Position numbers and translations under genes: made by a program. A DNA stretch of 64,000 nt from Terriglobia bacterium. GTDB taxonomy: Bacteria; Acidobacteriota; Terriglobia; Bryobacterales; UBA6623. The notes under the pieces are model-generated. The model was not told where the DNA came from. It saw nothing but the letters and a program-made list of their open reading frames with translations, and ran no database searches. Shown piece by piece: positions 18,400 through 28,328 of this stretch; position 1 is the first letter of the stretch; each line of letters starts with the position of its first letter. The DNA is taken from positions 129,426 through 193,425 of the forward strand of contig VXMF01000002.1 of the NCBI GenBank assembly GCA_009841225.1, given 5' to 3'.

Positions 18400-19305
18400 A
18401 TGCCAGACCGCCAAGCGCAGCCGGCCAGAGTACGGCTTCTGAGAGCTCTCGCCGGGGGAGCGCTCATGGGATTGGCGAATTTGGTCCCCGGCGTATCCGG
18501 CGGAACGATGCTCTTGGCGACCGGCATCTACCCCCAGTGCATCGACGCGATCGCCAAGCTCGTCACGCTGCGTCCAGACCGCGGCGCCATCGCCTTAGTC
18601 GCGGCGGTCGCGGCAGCCGCCGCCGCAATGGTCCTGCTCGTCGCGGGAACGATGCGCGACCTCGTGCTCATGCACCGCTGGATGACCTATAGCGTGTTCC
18701 TCGGAGCCACGCTTGGCGGGGTGCCGGTTCTGTGGAAGCTGATCGGCCGACCCGGCGCCAGGACATGGATCGGTGTCGCCGTGGGTCTAGCGGGCATGTG
18801 CACCACGCTACTCATCCCGGCCAGCTCGGCGTCCGGCGCCGGGTCGTCTGCCGCAGCACTATTCTTGGCCGGCCTGGCCGCGTTCGCTGCGATGCTGCTG
18901 CCCGGCCTGTCGGGAAGCTATCTGCTGTTGCTCAGCGGGCAGTACGTGCCCGTGCTCGACGCCGTTGACGGACTCAAGCTCGCGCTCTCAACAGGCTCGG
19001 ACCTGCACTGGCAAGCGCTTGCTGCTCCGTCCAAGGTGTTGGCACCCTTCGCGGCCGGCACGTTGGCAGCACTCGTCGGCATGAGCAGCCTGTTGCGCCT
19101 GTTGCTTGATCGTCAGCGAGCGTTCATGCTCGGGTTCTTACTCGGCCTGCTTGTCGGCGCGGTCTTGGGTCTCTGGCCCTTCCAGACCGACACCTCTGCG
19201 TTCGGCCTGCCGACGCTGATGCAGGGACTCGGCGCGGCAGCCTTGGCCGCGCTTGGCTGTGCACTGACGTACATGCTTGGGTGCCGGAGTGGCACAGAAG
19301 CGTGA
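18400..19305 (+). CDS. DUF368 (PopT-like) membrane protein
   Basis: A 301-residue polytopic membrane protein with the two DUF368 signature repeats, NLVPGVSGGTMLLATGIY near the N-terminus and LLPGLSGSYLLLLSGQY in the middle. The pseudo-twofold arrangement resembles DedA-type proteins. DUF368 (PopT) proteins have been implicated in recycling undecaprenyl phosphate across the cytoplasmic membrane for cell-wall synthesis. That role is family knowledge and is not shown by this sequence. The gene starts 62 bases after the upstream membrane protein on the same strand. Confidence 0.9.
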   Translation: MPDRQAQPARVRLLRALAGGALMGLANLVPGVSGGTMLLATGIYPQCIDAIAKLVTLRPDRGAIALVAAVAAAAAAMVLLVAGTMRDLVLMHRWMTYSVFLGATLGGVPVLWKLIGRPGARTWIGVAVGLAGMCTTLLIPASSASGAGSSAAALFLAGLAAFAAMLLPGLSGSYLLLLSGQYVPVLDAVDGLKLALSTGSDLHWQALAAPSKVLAPFAAGTLAALVGMSSLLRLLLDRQRAFMLGFLLGLLVGAVLGLWPFQTDTSAFGLPTLMQGLGAAALAALGCALTYMLGCRSGTEA

Positions 19306-19485
19306 ACGCAGCCGCCCAGAACTTGACTGGATGTTCGTCGCTACCCTGATTCGTCCCAAGATTCCGCAAAGCTACCAGTACGAACAGGCTAGATCGCCGA
19401 TCATGGATCGGCGCATGGAATGATGAGTCTCCGCGTTCCTCAATACCCTGCGGCAAGCGATCCCGCGACAGCCTCTAGCCGTGAT

Positions 19486-20376
19486 TCAATTGACAGAGGA
19501 AGAAGTTGGATGAGAGAGATAGTTCACCGAATCCTCCACGGTGAACTTGCGGTAGTCGGTATAGCGGCTGCGAATCTCCATGCGAAACCCCTTTACCAAC
19601 AAGACCCGGCCGGAACCTCGGAGATAGGATTCGTCCGGCAGCCAGATCTCGTCGTTGACCTTGCGCCGCGTGAACCGCAGGCGGGCACCCTTGTGCATGC
19701 GGGCGATCGCACCCCAGGCAACGGACACTGGCTCGATTAGCTCGATCTCGACCTTAGCCAGTCGATAGTCGTCCTCACAGATCCAGGCTTGTCCTCGCAT
19801 TTTTCGTAGCGGGCGAACCGACTTGAGCTTTGGCCGGTAGCTGGGCCGAGGCTCGAACGAGACAACAATGGTGGCAATTCGCCCAATCGTGTCCCGGCCC
19901 TGAATCTGGAATTGATAGAGCCGAAAGAGCTCTTCAATCTGGCGTTGTTCTTCCTGTTCTTCCTCGCGGCGCTTCTGCTCGATGCGCTTGGGAGGGAGCT
20001 GCATGATTCTTTCTATCTTCTTGCGATGCTCTCGGTTTTGCTTCTCGATTCGGGACGGCTTGATGGGTTGCCCATCTCTCTTGATCAGGCGCTTATAAGA
20101 AAGTTTCGGATCGACCGATGGGAAGACCTCCCACTCCTTGGACCAACTCTTTTTCACTTCCCCTTGACGATCAATCAGCCGGGTCGTTTCGTGGTGGTTG
20201 AAAGTATATTGGCTCTGCAGCAGTCGATCGCCTGTCAGATTCTGTTTGACGTGGTCAAGGAATGCCCCCAGTTCCGGCAGTGGCCTCTCTTGAGACGAGA
20301 GTTGGGCCGGTTGGCCCCAGCCGACTGTTGACACGGCCAGACAGAAAATCAACCCGGTTCTCAGCGTCGGTGTCAC
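19486..20376 (-). CDS. Secreted acidobacterial protein with C-terminal YRKFT module
   Basis: A protein of about 296 residues with a signal peptide (TLRTGLIFCLAVSTVGWG). A GTG at 20376 is used here; another GTG at 20436 would add 20 residues. The middle holds a strongly charged helix rich in Glu, Arg and Gln (RIEQKRREEEQEEQRQIEEL). The remainder is beta-rich and ends with RSRYTDYRKFTVEDSVNY. The fold looks like the LolA-type clamp seen in many uncharacterised acidobacterial outer-membrane-associated proteins, and the end matches the protein at 44188-45282. Function unknown. Confidence 0.72.
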   Translation of the reverse strand: MTPTLRTGLIFCLAVSTVGWGQPAQLSSQERPLPELGAFLDHVKQNLTGDRLLQSQYTFNHHETTRLIDRQGEVKKSWSKEWEVFPSVDPKLSYKRLIKRDGQPIKPSRIEKQNREHRKKIERIMQLPPKRIEQKRREEEQEEQRQIEELFRLYQFQIQGRDTIGRIATIVVSFEPRPSYRPKLKSVRPLRKMRGQAWICEDDYRLAKVEIELIEPVSVAWGAIARMHKGARLRFTRRKVNDEIWLPDESYLRGSGRVLLVKGFRMEIRSRYTDYRKFTVEDSVNYLSHPTSSSVN

Positions 20377-20537
20377 TGTCGTGAGATCTCCACTGCGGTC
20401 GTCCCGGACGATCCTCGTACTTGCGTTGGCCGGCACGCGACCAGGGCTCGGTCAGCACGCTCCCTGCCGAATGCCTTGACTATGATGGTTTCAATGCCTG
20501 CGCTGCAATGCGGTCCGTGCGGGCCTTGCCTCGACCA

Positions 20538-21566
20538 ATGAACGCACTACAGCTGGTTGCCCCGCAAAGGCTCGAGATGGGCGAATTGCCCGACCCGCCC
20601 GACCCGGGACCCATGGAGGTCCTAGTGCGCCTACGGGCCAGTGGTGTCTGCGGCAGTGACATGCATACCTTCAGCGAGGGCGGCATCGCCGGCACGGATG
20701 CAAACTACCCGTGCGTGCTGGGACACGAGCCGAGCGGCGAGGTAGCCGCAGTCGGGCCGGGCGTAACAGACCTCTCGCCCGGCGCGATGGTTGCGGTCGA
20801 ACCGTTCATCGTGCGGGCGGAGTGCGAATTCACCCGCACTGGGCGCCAGAACCTAGCGCTGAGCCATCAGTTCTTGGGACGCGACCTACCCGGTGCCCTG
20901 CGCGAATACGCCGTGATGCCCAGGCGCAACCTGATGCCAATGCCCGACGGCATGACATTCGCGGACGCGGCTTTCGTCGAGCCCCTTGCGGTGTTGCTGC
21001 ACTCCTTCGAGCTCGCCGAACTGCGTATGGGAGAAACGGTTGCAGTTCTGGGCACGGGACCGATCGGCCTCATCGCAGTCGCGCTGGCCAAAGTGGCAGG
21101 GGCTTCGGTGATCGTGGCTGCCGACAGGATCGAGCACCGCTTGCAGCGGGCGCTCAAGCTAGGCGCGGACGTGGCGGTAAATGTCGACCAAGACTCGGTT
21201 GTGGATGCGGTCATGGACCTGACCGGTTGCGGGGCTCACGTCGTCATCGACGGTGCTGGCAAGAGCGAGTCCATCAACAACGCCCTCGCCTGCCTGCGAC
21301 CCGGCGGGCGCATGGTGCTGGTCGGCATTCCTGCCGAGCCCGCCATCCCGCTCAACCTCTGGACCGCCCTCGACCGCGAGGCCAGGATCCACGTCCAGAA
21401 GCGCTCCAACGGCAACGACCACGACGCGCTGGACCTGCTCAAGCGAGGCCTGATCCGTTCGGAGGACATCATCAGCCACCGTTTCCCTCTGGAACGGGGG
21501 CAAGAGGCGTTCGAGACGATGGCAGAGTACCGCGAGGGCGTGCTTAAGCCCTTGATCGAGTGGTAG
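20538..21566 (+). CDS. Zn-type medium-chain alcohol/polyol dehydrogenase
   Basis: A 342-residue dehydrogenase of the sorbitol/threonine dehydrogenase group. The catalytic zinc ligands are present: CGSD (C38), GHE (62-64) and FVEPL (E148). The NAD-binding motif is GTGPIG (172-177). The lobe that normally carries four structural-zinc cysteines reads IVRAECEFTRTGRQNLALS and keeps only one, so the structural zinc is almost certainly absent. The ATG at 20538 was chosen because upstream in-frame codons do not resemble the family. It precedes a Gfo/Idh/MocA gene by 84 bases, which suggests joint oxidation of a sugar or polyol. Confidence 0.9.
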   Translation: MNALQLVAPQRLEMGELPDPPDPGPMEVLVRLRASGVCGSDMHTFSEGGIAGTDANYPCVLGHEPSGEVAAVGPGVTDLSPGAMVAVEPFIVRAECEFTRTGRQNLALSHQFLGRDLPGALREYAVMPRRNLMPMPDGMTFADAAFVEPLAVLLHSFELAELRMGETVAVLGTGPIGLIAVALAKVAGASVIVAADRIEHRLQRALKLGADVAVNVDQDSVVDAVMDLTGCGAHVVIDGAGKSESINNALACLRPGGRMVLVGIPAEPAIPLNLWTALDREARIHVQKRSNGNDHDALDLLKRGLIRSEDIISHRFPLERGQEAFETMAEYREGVLKPLIEW

Positions 21567-21650
21567 CTTCCCGCTGTTCTGCCCTGGAGCGCTTCCTCGT
21601 CCGAATCAGTCCCAACAGCGGTTCGGCAATCGCATAAACTGGAGTCAATC

Positions 21651-22913
21651 ATGTCTATCCCGATTTCTCGTCGACTCTTTGCGGCGTCTGTCGCGGCGGC
21701 GCCCGGCATCCTGAGCGCGCAGTCCGCCGGCAGCAAGGTGCGGACGGCCTGGGTGGGCCTCGGCAATCGCGGCGGCAAGCACATCCGCACCCTGATGAAG
21801 GTGTCCAAGGACGACGCGGTTGTCAAGGCGATCTGCGACACCTTCTCGCCTCGGCTCGCCAAGACCAAGGATGACGTCATAAGCGATCAGGGCACCGCGC
21901 CAGACACCTACAACGACTACTACAAGATGCTGGCCGACCCGGATATCGACGCGGTGTTCATCATGACCCCGGAGCACCTGCACCGCGACATGGCGATCGC
22001 CGCGCTCGAGGCCGGCAAGCATGTCTACTGCGAGAAACCTCTTTCGCACACCATCGAGGAAGGCTTCGAGATCCTCAAGGCGGTCGAAGCCAGCGACAGG
22101 CTCTTCCAAGTCGGCACCCAGCGGCGCAGTTCCAGGCTCTACGCAAAGGCCCGCGAGATCTACGAGAGTGGCGTGCTGGGCAAGACGGTCTACGCTCGCG
22201 CATTCTGGTACCGCAACAGTCCCCTGACCAGGCCCGCCTGGCGATATGACATCCCGGCCGACTCCGAACCGAGCAACACCGACTACGAGAAGTTCCTGGG
22301 CCCGGCGCGCGCTACGGCTTTCAACAAGCAGCGCTACTTCCAGTGGCGGCTCTACTGGGACTACTCAGGCGGCATCTCGACCGACCTGCTGGTGCACCAG
22401 ACCGACGCGATCCACATGATCACCGGAAGGCACTACTGCGACTCGGTGATGTGCAACGGTGGAATCCACTATTGGACGCAGGACGACCGCGAGGTGCCCG
22501 ACACTGTCACGGCCGGCTTCGAGTACGACGACCACTTCCACATCAGCTACACGGCTGCGTTCAGCAACTCCCACTACGGCTACGGCGAGCAACTCTGCGG
22601 CAGCGAGGGCACGCTCGAGGTCATGAACCTGCGCTATCTCAACGTCTACCCCGAGCAGGCTCGCGGCCTGCCAGAATCGGTCACCTCCCGCCCGGAGATG
22701 CACTTCGACGCCCGCAAGGACTTCAACGAGGGAAACGCCACCGACGACCACATCAAGAACTTCATTGACGCGATCGCGCACGGCGCCGAATTGAACTGCC
22801 CGGCGCAACTCGGCCACGAGGCCGCCGTGACGGGACATCTCGCCACCATGTCCCTGCGAAAGAACAAGAAGGTCTACTGGAACCAAGCCCAAGGCACCTA
22901 TCACTTCGGGTAG
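21651..22913 (+). CDS. Gfo/Idh/MocA-family oxidoreductase, Tat-exported
   Basis: A 420-residue secreted oxidoreductase. SRRLFAASVAAAPG at the start is a twin-arginine signal. The Rossmann motif is GLGNRG (36-41), followed by TPEHLH, the EKP signature (128-130) and a C-terminal domain with DYSGGISTDLLVHQTDAIH. It is a distant paralogue of the protein at 16421-17707, sharing the same domain layout and the SGGI-TDL-VH block. Together with the dehydrogenase upstream it fits oxidation or inversion of a cyclitol or sugar. The natural substrate cannot be read from sequence. Confidence 0.92.
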   Translation: MSIPISRRLFAASVAAAPGILSAQSAGSKVRTAWVGLGNRGGKHIRTLMKVSKDDAVVKAICDTFSPRLAKTKDDVISDQGTAPDTYNDYYKMLADPDIDAVFIMTPEHLHRDMAIAALEAGKHVYCEKPLSHTIEEGFEILKAVEASDRLFQVGTQRRSSRLYAKAREIYESGVLGKTVYARAFWYRNSPLTRPAWRYDIPADSEPSNTDYEKFLGPARATAFNKQRYFQWRLYWDYSGGISTDLLVHQTDAIHMITGRHYCDSVMCNGGIHYWTQDDREVPDTVTAGFEYDDHFHISYTAAFSNSHYGYGEQLCGSEGTLEVMNLRYLNVYPEQARGLPESVTSRPEMHFDARKDFNEGNATDDHIKNFIDAIAHGAELNCPAQLGHEAAVTGHLATMSLRKNKKVYWNQAQGTYHFG

Positions 22914-22933
22914 GCCGAATCCGTCGGAGAGTA

Positions 22934-22953
22934 GCGGCCGGCATGCCGGCCGC
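22934..22953. repeat. Perfect 20-bp palindrome downstream of Gfo/Idh/MocA gene
   Basis: GCGGCCGGCATGCCGGCCGC reads the same on both strands. A further arm, CGGCCGCT (22962-22969), can pair with AGCGGCCG (22933-22940) to form a longer alternative hairpin. There is no T-tract, so it could be a Rho-independent-like stop, an mRNA-end stabiliser or a dispersed repeat. Confidence 0.5.
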
Positions 22954-23011
22954 CGGTGAGGCGGCCGCTTCCGACGATGGCAAGGCCCGGTGCAGCGTTG
23001 ATGGCTAGACT

Positions 23012-24439
23012 ATGGACATGATCCACCTGCCCGCGCTGCGCTGGGGAGAGCCCTACGAGAGCCTAGACACCGTCGAGACTGTGCATTTCGACACCGGAGA
23101 GCCGGTGGCGAAGGTCAGCCAAGTCTTGCCGGCCATGGTCAAGCGCGACCTCAGGCTCGCCCCGCGGGCGCAGTCTGCCCTGCGCTCCGAGTCCCCGGCC
23201 CGGATCATCGAACGCATCGAGCGCGCGGGCGAGCTGTTCGAAAGCGCCGAACTTCCGCTGGGATCCGGCAGCCAGACTCCCGCCGAATTCATCCACCAGC
23301 AATCGTCCACGACCGGCCTGCCCGAGGCCATGTGCCGCGCCAACATGGCCAAGCTGGTCGGCGTGTGCCGCGAGATGGGAGCGATCATGGACTCGCTCAC
23401 GCGCGGCCTGGACTTCGAGATTCTCGCCCGAGGCTACGGCTTCGACGGCGCCGGGCGCATGTTGAGCTATCACGCCAACACCGACGTGCTGGGTGCGGTG
23501 CTGCCGAGCAATTCCCCGGGCGTGCACACGCTGTGGATTCCCGCGGTGCCCCTGCAAGTCGGGCTCTGCCTCAAGACGGGCTCCCAAGAGCCTTGGGCGC
23601 CCTATCGGATGGCGGTCGCCATGATCCAAGCGGGCATCCCCAAGGAAGCCGTCGCCGTTTACCACGGCCAGGCCGTGGGCCAGACCGTCGTGGAGTCCTG
23701 CGGGCGCACGATGGTCTTCGGCGGACAGCAGGTAATCGACCTGTACAAGTCCAACCCCGGAGTGCAGGTCCACGGCCCGGGATACAGCAAGATCGTCATC
23801 GGCGACGACGCGGTCGACGACTGGCGCAAGCATCTCGACATGATGGTCGACAGCGTGTTCCTCAATAGCGGGCGCAGCTGCATCAACGCCTCGTCGATCT
23901 GGGTGTCGCGCCACGGCGAAGAGATTGCGCAGGCCATTGCCGAGCGCTTGTGCGAAGTGCGCCCATTGGATCCGCAGGACCCTGAAGCGTCGCTGGCTGC
24001 GTTTACCGTCGCAGGGGTGGCCGAGGCGGTGTCCGGCATGATCGATGGCGAACTGGCCCAGGGCGGCGCCACAGACGTCACCGCCAAGCTGCGCGATTGC
24101 GACCGCGCTGTGACGCGCGAGCACTGCTCGTACCTGCTGCCGACAGTGGTGCACTGCGAGTCCGCCGACCATCCTCTGGCAAATCGCGAGTTCATGTTCC
24201 CATTCGTGAGCGTCGTGGAATGTCCTGAAGACGAAATGCTGGAGCGCATCGGTCCCACGCTGGTGTGCAGCGGGATTACCAACAACGAGTCCTTGCGGCG
24301 CAAACTGGTCACCTGCCCGACGATCGACCGGCTCAACATCGGGCCGATCCCGACTGTCCGGCTGAACTGGCTGCAACCGCACGAAGGCAACATCGTGGAA
24401 TGGCTGTACCAGCCGCGCGCGTTCCAGTTGGCGTCCTAG
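23012..24439 (+). CDS. Atypical aldehyde dehydrogenase family protein
   Basis: A protein of about 475 residues with the aldehyde dehydrogenase layout: a cofactor-binding stretch LGAVLPSNSPGVHTLW, the NAD-ribose lysine region LCLKTGSQEPWAPYRMAVAM, IQAGIPKEAVAVYHG, and the nucleophilic cysteine in FLNSGRSCINAS (about residue 290). The segment normally reading ELGGKSP, which carries the general-base glutamate, is VHGPGYSK here. This argues against ordinary hydrolytic aldehyde oxidation and would suit a CoA-acylating or otherwise modified enzyme. A second ATG at 23018 lies 6 bases after TAGACT and may be the true start. Confidence 0.82.
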   Translation: MDMIHLPALRWGEPYESLDTVETVHFDTGEPVAKVSQVLPAMVKRDLRLAPRAQSALRSESPARIIERIERAGELFESAELPLGSGSQTPAEFIHQQSSTTGLPEAMCRANMAKLVGVCREMGAIMDSLTRGLDFEILARGYGFDGAGRMLSYHANTDVLGAVLPSNSPGVHTLWIPAVPLQVGLCLKTGSQEPWAPYRMAVAMIQAGIPKEAVAVYHGQAVGQTVVESCGRTMVFGGQQVIDLYKSNPGVQVHGPGYSKIVIGDDAVDDWRKHLDMMVDSVFLNSGRSCINASSIWVSRHGEEIAQAIAERLCEVRPLDPQDPEASLAAFTVAGVAEAVSGMIDGELAQGGATDVTAKLRDCDRAVTREHCSYLLPTVVHCESADHPLANREFMFPFVSVVECPEDEMLERIGPTLVCSGITNNESLRRKLVTCPTIDRLNIGPIPTVRLNWLQPHEGNIVEWLYQPRAFQLAS

Positions 24440-24494
24440 GCGGCAACGGCGGGACGCGCGCTCGCGGGACTGACCTTGGACGGGCTGGGTAGGC

Positions 24495-25427
24495 GTGGCG
24501 GATTCGGCCCGGAAGAGTGCCTTGACGACAGGCTTGGTAAGGCTCTGGGAGTATGGCTCTGCTGCCAAGCTGTTGTTCTTCCTGCGCTGGCTGCCGCAGC
24601 GCCTTGCCTTGCCGTTAGCTCAACTGGCGGGGCTCGTCTGCGGCATCGCGGTCGCCAGATGGCGCGACGTCGCGGAAAGCAACCTCAGGCGCGCCCTACC
24701 TGAGCTGGACGCCGCCGCCCGTAGCCGTATTCGACGCGGCGTGTATCGCAATCTCGGCCGCGTAGCGCTGGCCCTGGCGAAACTGCCGGTCTGGTCCGAG
24801 CAAACGGTTCGAAAACATGTGGACTTTGCGGGACTCGAGCATTTCCGCGCCGCCGAAGCGAAGGGGAATGGTGTCCTGCTTCTGACCGGGCACCTAGGCA
24901 ACTGGGAACTCGGCGCGCTGGCCCACGGTGCCGTGGTCGGGCCCATCAGCGTCATGGTCAGGCCGATCGCCAACCCCCTCGTAGACCGCCTCGTCGAAGC
25001 CCGGCGGTCTGCGCACGGCAACCGCGTCATTGCCAAGCGCAATTCGGCTCGCGAGGTGCTCAGGACCCTCGCCGAAGGTGGAACGGTTGGCATTCTGGCG
25101 GACCAGAACACCCTCCCCGAGGACGCCGTGTTCGTGGAGTTCTTCGGGATGCCGGCGGCCGCGCACAAGGGCTTCGCGCAGCTGGCACTGAGGTCAGGCG
25201 CCGCCGTCGTGCCCGCCTTCGCGCTCTGGAACCCTTCGTCCAGACGCCACGTCGTCGAGTACGGCCCCGAGATCGAGATCGTTCGCAGCGGCGCCGCGGA
25301 GCGCGACGTCGAGATCAACACGCAACGCTTCCAAGGCGTGCTCGAGGACCAGATCCGGGCCAATCCCGAGCAATGGCTCTGGATTCACCGCCGCTGGAAG
25401 ACTCAACCAACAGCGAAATCGCCCTAA
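24495..25427 (+). CDS. Lysophospholipid/lipid A-type acyltransferase (LpxL-like)
   Basis: A 310-residue member of the LpxL/HtrB acyltransferase family. The catalytic HxxxxE motif is HLGNWE (133-138) in LLTGHLGNWELGA, followed by RPIANPLVDRLVEARR, GILADQNT and FGMPAAAHKGFAQLALR, all typical of the family. An N-terminal hydrophobic stretch anchors it to the inner membrane. Such enzymes add a secondary acyl chain to lipid A or a related lipid. Translation starts at a GTG. It is followed by the TPR gene but separated by a promoter. Confidence 0.88.
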   Translation: MADSARKSALTTGLVRLWEYGSAAKLLFFLRWLPQRLALPLAQLAGLVCGIAVARWRDVAESNLRRALPELDAAARSRIRRGVYRNLGRVALALAKLPVWSEQTVRKHVDFAGLEHFRAAEAKGNGVLLLTGHLGNWELGALAHGAVVGPISVMVRPIANPLVDRLVEARRSAHGNRVIAKRNSAREVLRTLAEGGTVGILADQNTLPEDAVFVEFFGMPAAAHKGFAQLALRSGAAVVPAFALWNPSSRRHVVEYGPEIEIVRSGAAERDVEINTQRFQGVLEDQIRANPEQWLWIHRRWKTQPTAKSP

Positions 25428-25431
25428 CTGT

Positions 25432-25459
25432 CTGTCAGAGACCGAGCAATCGCTATAAT
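25432..25459 (+). promoter_or_regulatory. Promoter of TPR protein gene, near-leaderless
   Basis: A consensus TATAAT (25454-25459) with CTGTCA (25432-25437) 16 bp upstream. The ATG at 25471 lies 11 bases after the -10 hexamer, so the transcript leader would be only about 4-6 bases. Confidence 0.55.
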
Positions 25460-25470
25460 ACTCGCAGCGA

Positions 25471-27591
25471 ATGCCTATCAGGTGTTGGATTCCCACCCGC
25501 AATTTCTCCTTGCGTGGGGCTATCGAGGCATGCGGGTACCTAGCGTTGCTTGCGGGCGCGCTGTGCCTGCCCCTGCCGGTGCGCGCCGCTGACGAAGCCG
25601 CGAGCGGCTCGGACCGCAGCGAATCGTACTACCACTTCGCTCTCGGCCACCTCTACCACCAGTTCGCGCAGCAGTTCGGGCGGCAAGAATACATCAATCG
25701 AGCGGCGAAGGAGTACCAGTCCGCTCTGGACGGGGATCCGGACTCGGCCGTAATCCGGATGGAAATGATCAACCTGTTCGCTGCCACGAACCGCCTGTCA
25801 CGCGCGGTGGCCCTCGCGGACGAGATCATTGCTCGGGACCCCCAGAACGCGGCAGTGCGGCGGTTGCTCGGCGAGATCTACCGCTCCTACTACTCCAAGC
25901 AACGCCAAGACCCTAACCGCGACGAGCCGGATCTCGAGTTCCTGCGGAAGGCGATCGAACAGTTCCAGTTGTTGGTGGAGCTCGAGCCCGACAAGGCTGC
26001 CCACCACTTGGAGCTTGGCCAAATGCAGGCCCTGGCGGGCGAGCCGGAGCTTGGCCAGCAGTCGTTGCGACGGGCCATCGAACTGGAGCCCGGCAATTCT
26101 GACGCGCGGGTCAGCCTGGCATATATCCTGCTGGAGACCGGCAAGATCAACGATGCGATCACCGAACTCGAGCAAGTCGTCAGCGACGGTCCTCCGAACA
26201 GGCAACACATCAACGCATTGGCCGGGGCCTACGAGCAGGCCGGACGTGCCGAAGACGCGGCGCGGCTCTACGAGCGCCTGCTCCAGGAGGGTGGCAACAC
26301 CCTGCAGGCACGACAGCGTCTGGCGGAGAACCTGTTTCGCTCGGGCGCATTCAGGAAGGCGCTTGAGCAATACCAAGTGCTGGCGGAGCTCGATTCTGGC
26401 GAGGCTGAGTACTTCCTGCGCATAGCCGCCCTCCAAGGCGAGCTGAAAGACTACGACAGCGCTTGGAAGGCGCTGGATAAGGCTCGGGAAATCGATCCTG
26501 ACTCGCTACAGGTCCAGTTCGCCGCCATCAATCTGCTGGAAGCTCAGGGCCGCCAAGAGCAGGCCATTGCAGAGCTGACCAAGCTTTTGGATGCCACGCG
26601 CCGAGACGAATACCCCCGCGGCGAGCACAGGCGGCGCTTGATGCTGCTCGAGCGCCTCGGCGTTCTGCAGCGCGAGCAAGGCCAGCCCGAGTCGGCAGTC
26701 AAGACGTTTCGCGAGATCACGGCCCTTCAGCCAGACCTGAAGCCGCAAATTCTGGCCCAGATCGTCCAGACTTGGCTTCAGAGCCGGGACTTCGCCCGGG
26801 CCGAGCAGGAAGCGCGCCGGGCTACCGCCGAGTTCAAGGATGACCCCGCGCTGGCTAACCTGCTCGCTGCGACCCTGTCCGACCGTGGCAAGACCAGGGA
26901 GGCGATCAAGGTCGTCCAGCGCATGGGCGCGACCGGGCAGGCCGAGATCGACACTGCCTTGGCGATGGCCCGGGTCTACGAAAAGGGTCGCCAGTTCGAC
27001 AAGGCCGAGGAACAGATCGATCGTGCCAGCACGCTGGTCGACTCCGAGGAGGCGCGGATCGCCGTCCTGTTTGCATACGGCTCGATGTACGAACGCGCCA
27101 AGCGCTATGAGCAAGCAGAGGCAAAGTTTCGGGAACTGCTCGATATCGCGCCCGACAACTCGACGGCCCTGAACTACCTCGGCTACATGTTCGCCGACCG
27201 CGGCATGCATCTGGACGAGGCGCACGACCTGATCCAGCGCGCCTTGGACCTAGAGCCCGACAACGGTGCCTACCTCGACAGCCTCGGCTGGGTATACTTC
27301 CGGCAAAACAAGCTGGACCTGGCAGCAAAATTCCTAGAGCGCTCGCTGGAGCAGTACAAGGACGACCCGGTGGTGCACACACACTTGGGCGACGTGTACT
27401 ACAGGCAGGGCCGGATGGCCGACGCCAAGCGGCATTGGAATCGCGGCTTGGAAGAGTGGAACCGATCCGCTCCGGCCGACCGCGATGCGAGCGAGGTCGA
27501 GAGCCTGCGACGCAAGTTGGCCGAATTGGAAGTCTCGGTGGCAGCCGGCGGCGAGCGAAACGGCAAGGACAAGCCCGGAGTGAAGCGCTAG
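25471..27591 (+). CDS. Secreted tetratricopeptide-repeat protein
   Basis: A 706-residue protein with a signal sequence ([17 protein letters not shown]) and about 14-16 TPR units from residue 50 to 680. Examples are [52 protein letters not shown] and [19 protein letters not shown]. The ALNYLGY and LDSLGW pair near the end is typical of outer-membrane-associated TPR proteins. It probably acts as a scaffold for envelope complexes. No catalytic domain is visible. It is transcribed from its own strong -10 promoter, and the next gene starts 64 bases after its stop. Confidence 0.88.
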   Translation: MPIRCWIPTRNFSLRGAIEACGYLALLAGALCLPLPVRAADEAASGSDRSESYYHFALGHLYHQFAQQFGRQEYINRAAKEYQSALDGDPDSAVIRMEMINLFAATNRLSRAVALADEIIARDPQNAAVRRLLGEIYRSYYSKQRQDPNRDEPDLEFLRKAIEQFQLLVELEPDKAAHHLELGQMQALAGEPELGQQSLRRAIELEPGNSDARVSLAYILLETGKINDAITELEQVVSDGPPNRQHINALAGAYEQAGRAEDAARLYERLLQEGGNTLQARQRLAENLFRSGAFRKALEQYQVLAELDSGEAEYFLRIAALQGELKDYDSAWKALDKAREIDPDSLQVQFAAINLLEAQGRQEQAIAELTKLLDATRRDEYPRGEHRRRLMLLERLGVLQREQGQPESAVKTFREITALQPDLKPQILAQIVQTWLQSRDFARAEQEARRATAEFKDDPALANLLAATLSDRGKTREAIKVVQRMGATGQAEIDTALAMARVYEKGRQFDKAEEQIDRASTLVDSEEARIAVLFAYGSMYERAKRYEQAEAKFRELLDIAPDNSTALNYLGYMFADRGMHLDEAHDLIQRALDLEPDNGAYLDSLGWVYFRQNKLDLAAKFLERSLEQYKDDPVVHTHLGDVYYRQGRMADAKRHWNRGLEEWNRSAPADRDASEVESLRRKLAELEVSVAAGGERNGKDKPGVKR

Positions 27592-27655
27592 CGGCGGCCA
27601 GCCGCTGGCCCGAGCGTTCGCCGATTCCGGCGGGCAGACGCACAAGGAGCACCGA

Positions 27656-28306
27656 ATGAGGATCTTCATCGACAGCGCGAACCTAGAGGAAATCCGCACG
27701 GCGGTCTCCTACGGCATCGTGGACGGCGTCACGACGAACCCCTCCCTGATCGCCAAGGAGGGCCACGACCACCACGACCAGATCCGGGCTATCTGCGGAA
27801 TCCTCGATGGCGACATCAGCGCAGAGGTCGTAGCCACTGAAGCCGACGCGATGGTCGCCGAAGGGCGCGAGCTAGCAAAGATCCATGATTCTGTCGTGGT
27901 CAAGATCCCGCTGATTCGCGACGGCATCAAGGCTGTCAGCCGACTGACCGCCGAAGGGATCCGCACCAATGTGACGCTGTGCTTCTCGCCGATGCAGGCG
28001 CTGCTCGCAGCCAAGGCGGGGGCCTATCTGATCAGCCCCTTCATAGGGCGCTTGGACGACATCTCACACGATGGAATCGCCCTGATCCAGGAGATCGTCG
28101 AAATCTACGACAACTACGGCTACCCCACCCAAGTTCTGGCCGCCTCAGCGCGCGGCCCGCTGCATGTCAAGCAGGCAGCCTTGGCGGGCGCCCATGTCAG
28201 CACTCTGCCATACAAGGTCTTTGACCAGTTATTCAACCACCCGCTGACGGACATAGGCTTGGAAAAATTCCTAGCCGACTATCGCAAGACGCTCGTCACG
28301 GCCTAG
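27656..28306 (+). CDS. fsa: Fructose-6-phosphate aldolase / small transaldolase
   Basis: A 216-residue enzyme of the short transaldolase group. The Schiff-base lysine is K83 in SVVVKIPL. Other family blocks are [52 protein letters not shown] and [19 protein letters not shown]. At this length it could act as fructose-6-phosphate aldolase or as transaldolase (TalC-type), and residue inspection alone does not separate the two. GGAGC lies shortly before the ATG. It is followed closely by an MFS transporter gene, so sugar uptake and metabolism may be linked. Confidence 0.92.
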   Translation: MRIFIDSANLEEIRTAVSYGIVDGVTTNPSLIAKEGHDHHDQIRAICGILDGDISAEVVATEADAMVAEGRELAKIHDSVVVKIPLIRDGIKAVSRLTAEGIRTNVTLCFSPMQALLAAKAGAYLISPFIGRLDDISHDGIALIQEIVEIYDNYGYPTQVLAASARGPLHVKQAALAGAHVSTLPYKVFDQLFNHPLTDIGLEKFLADYRKTLVTA

Positions 28307-28328
28307 CATTCCGCGGCAGGACAGGCCC

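Noticed and set aside
23063..24568. 501-codon minus-strand open frame
   Set aside because: Antisense to the aldehyde dehydrogenase gene; His/Asp/Val-rich shadow without family similarity.
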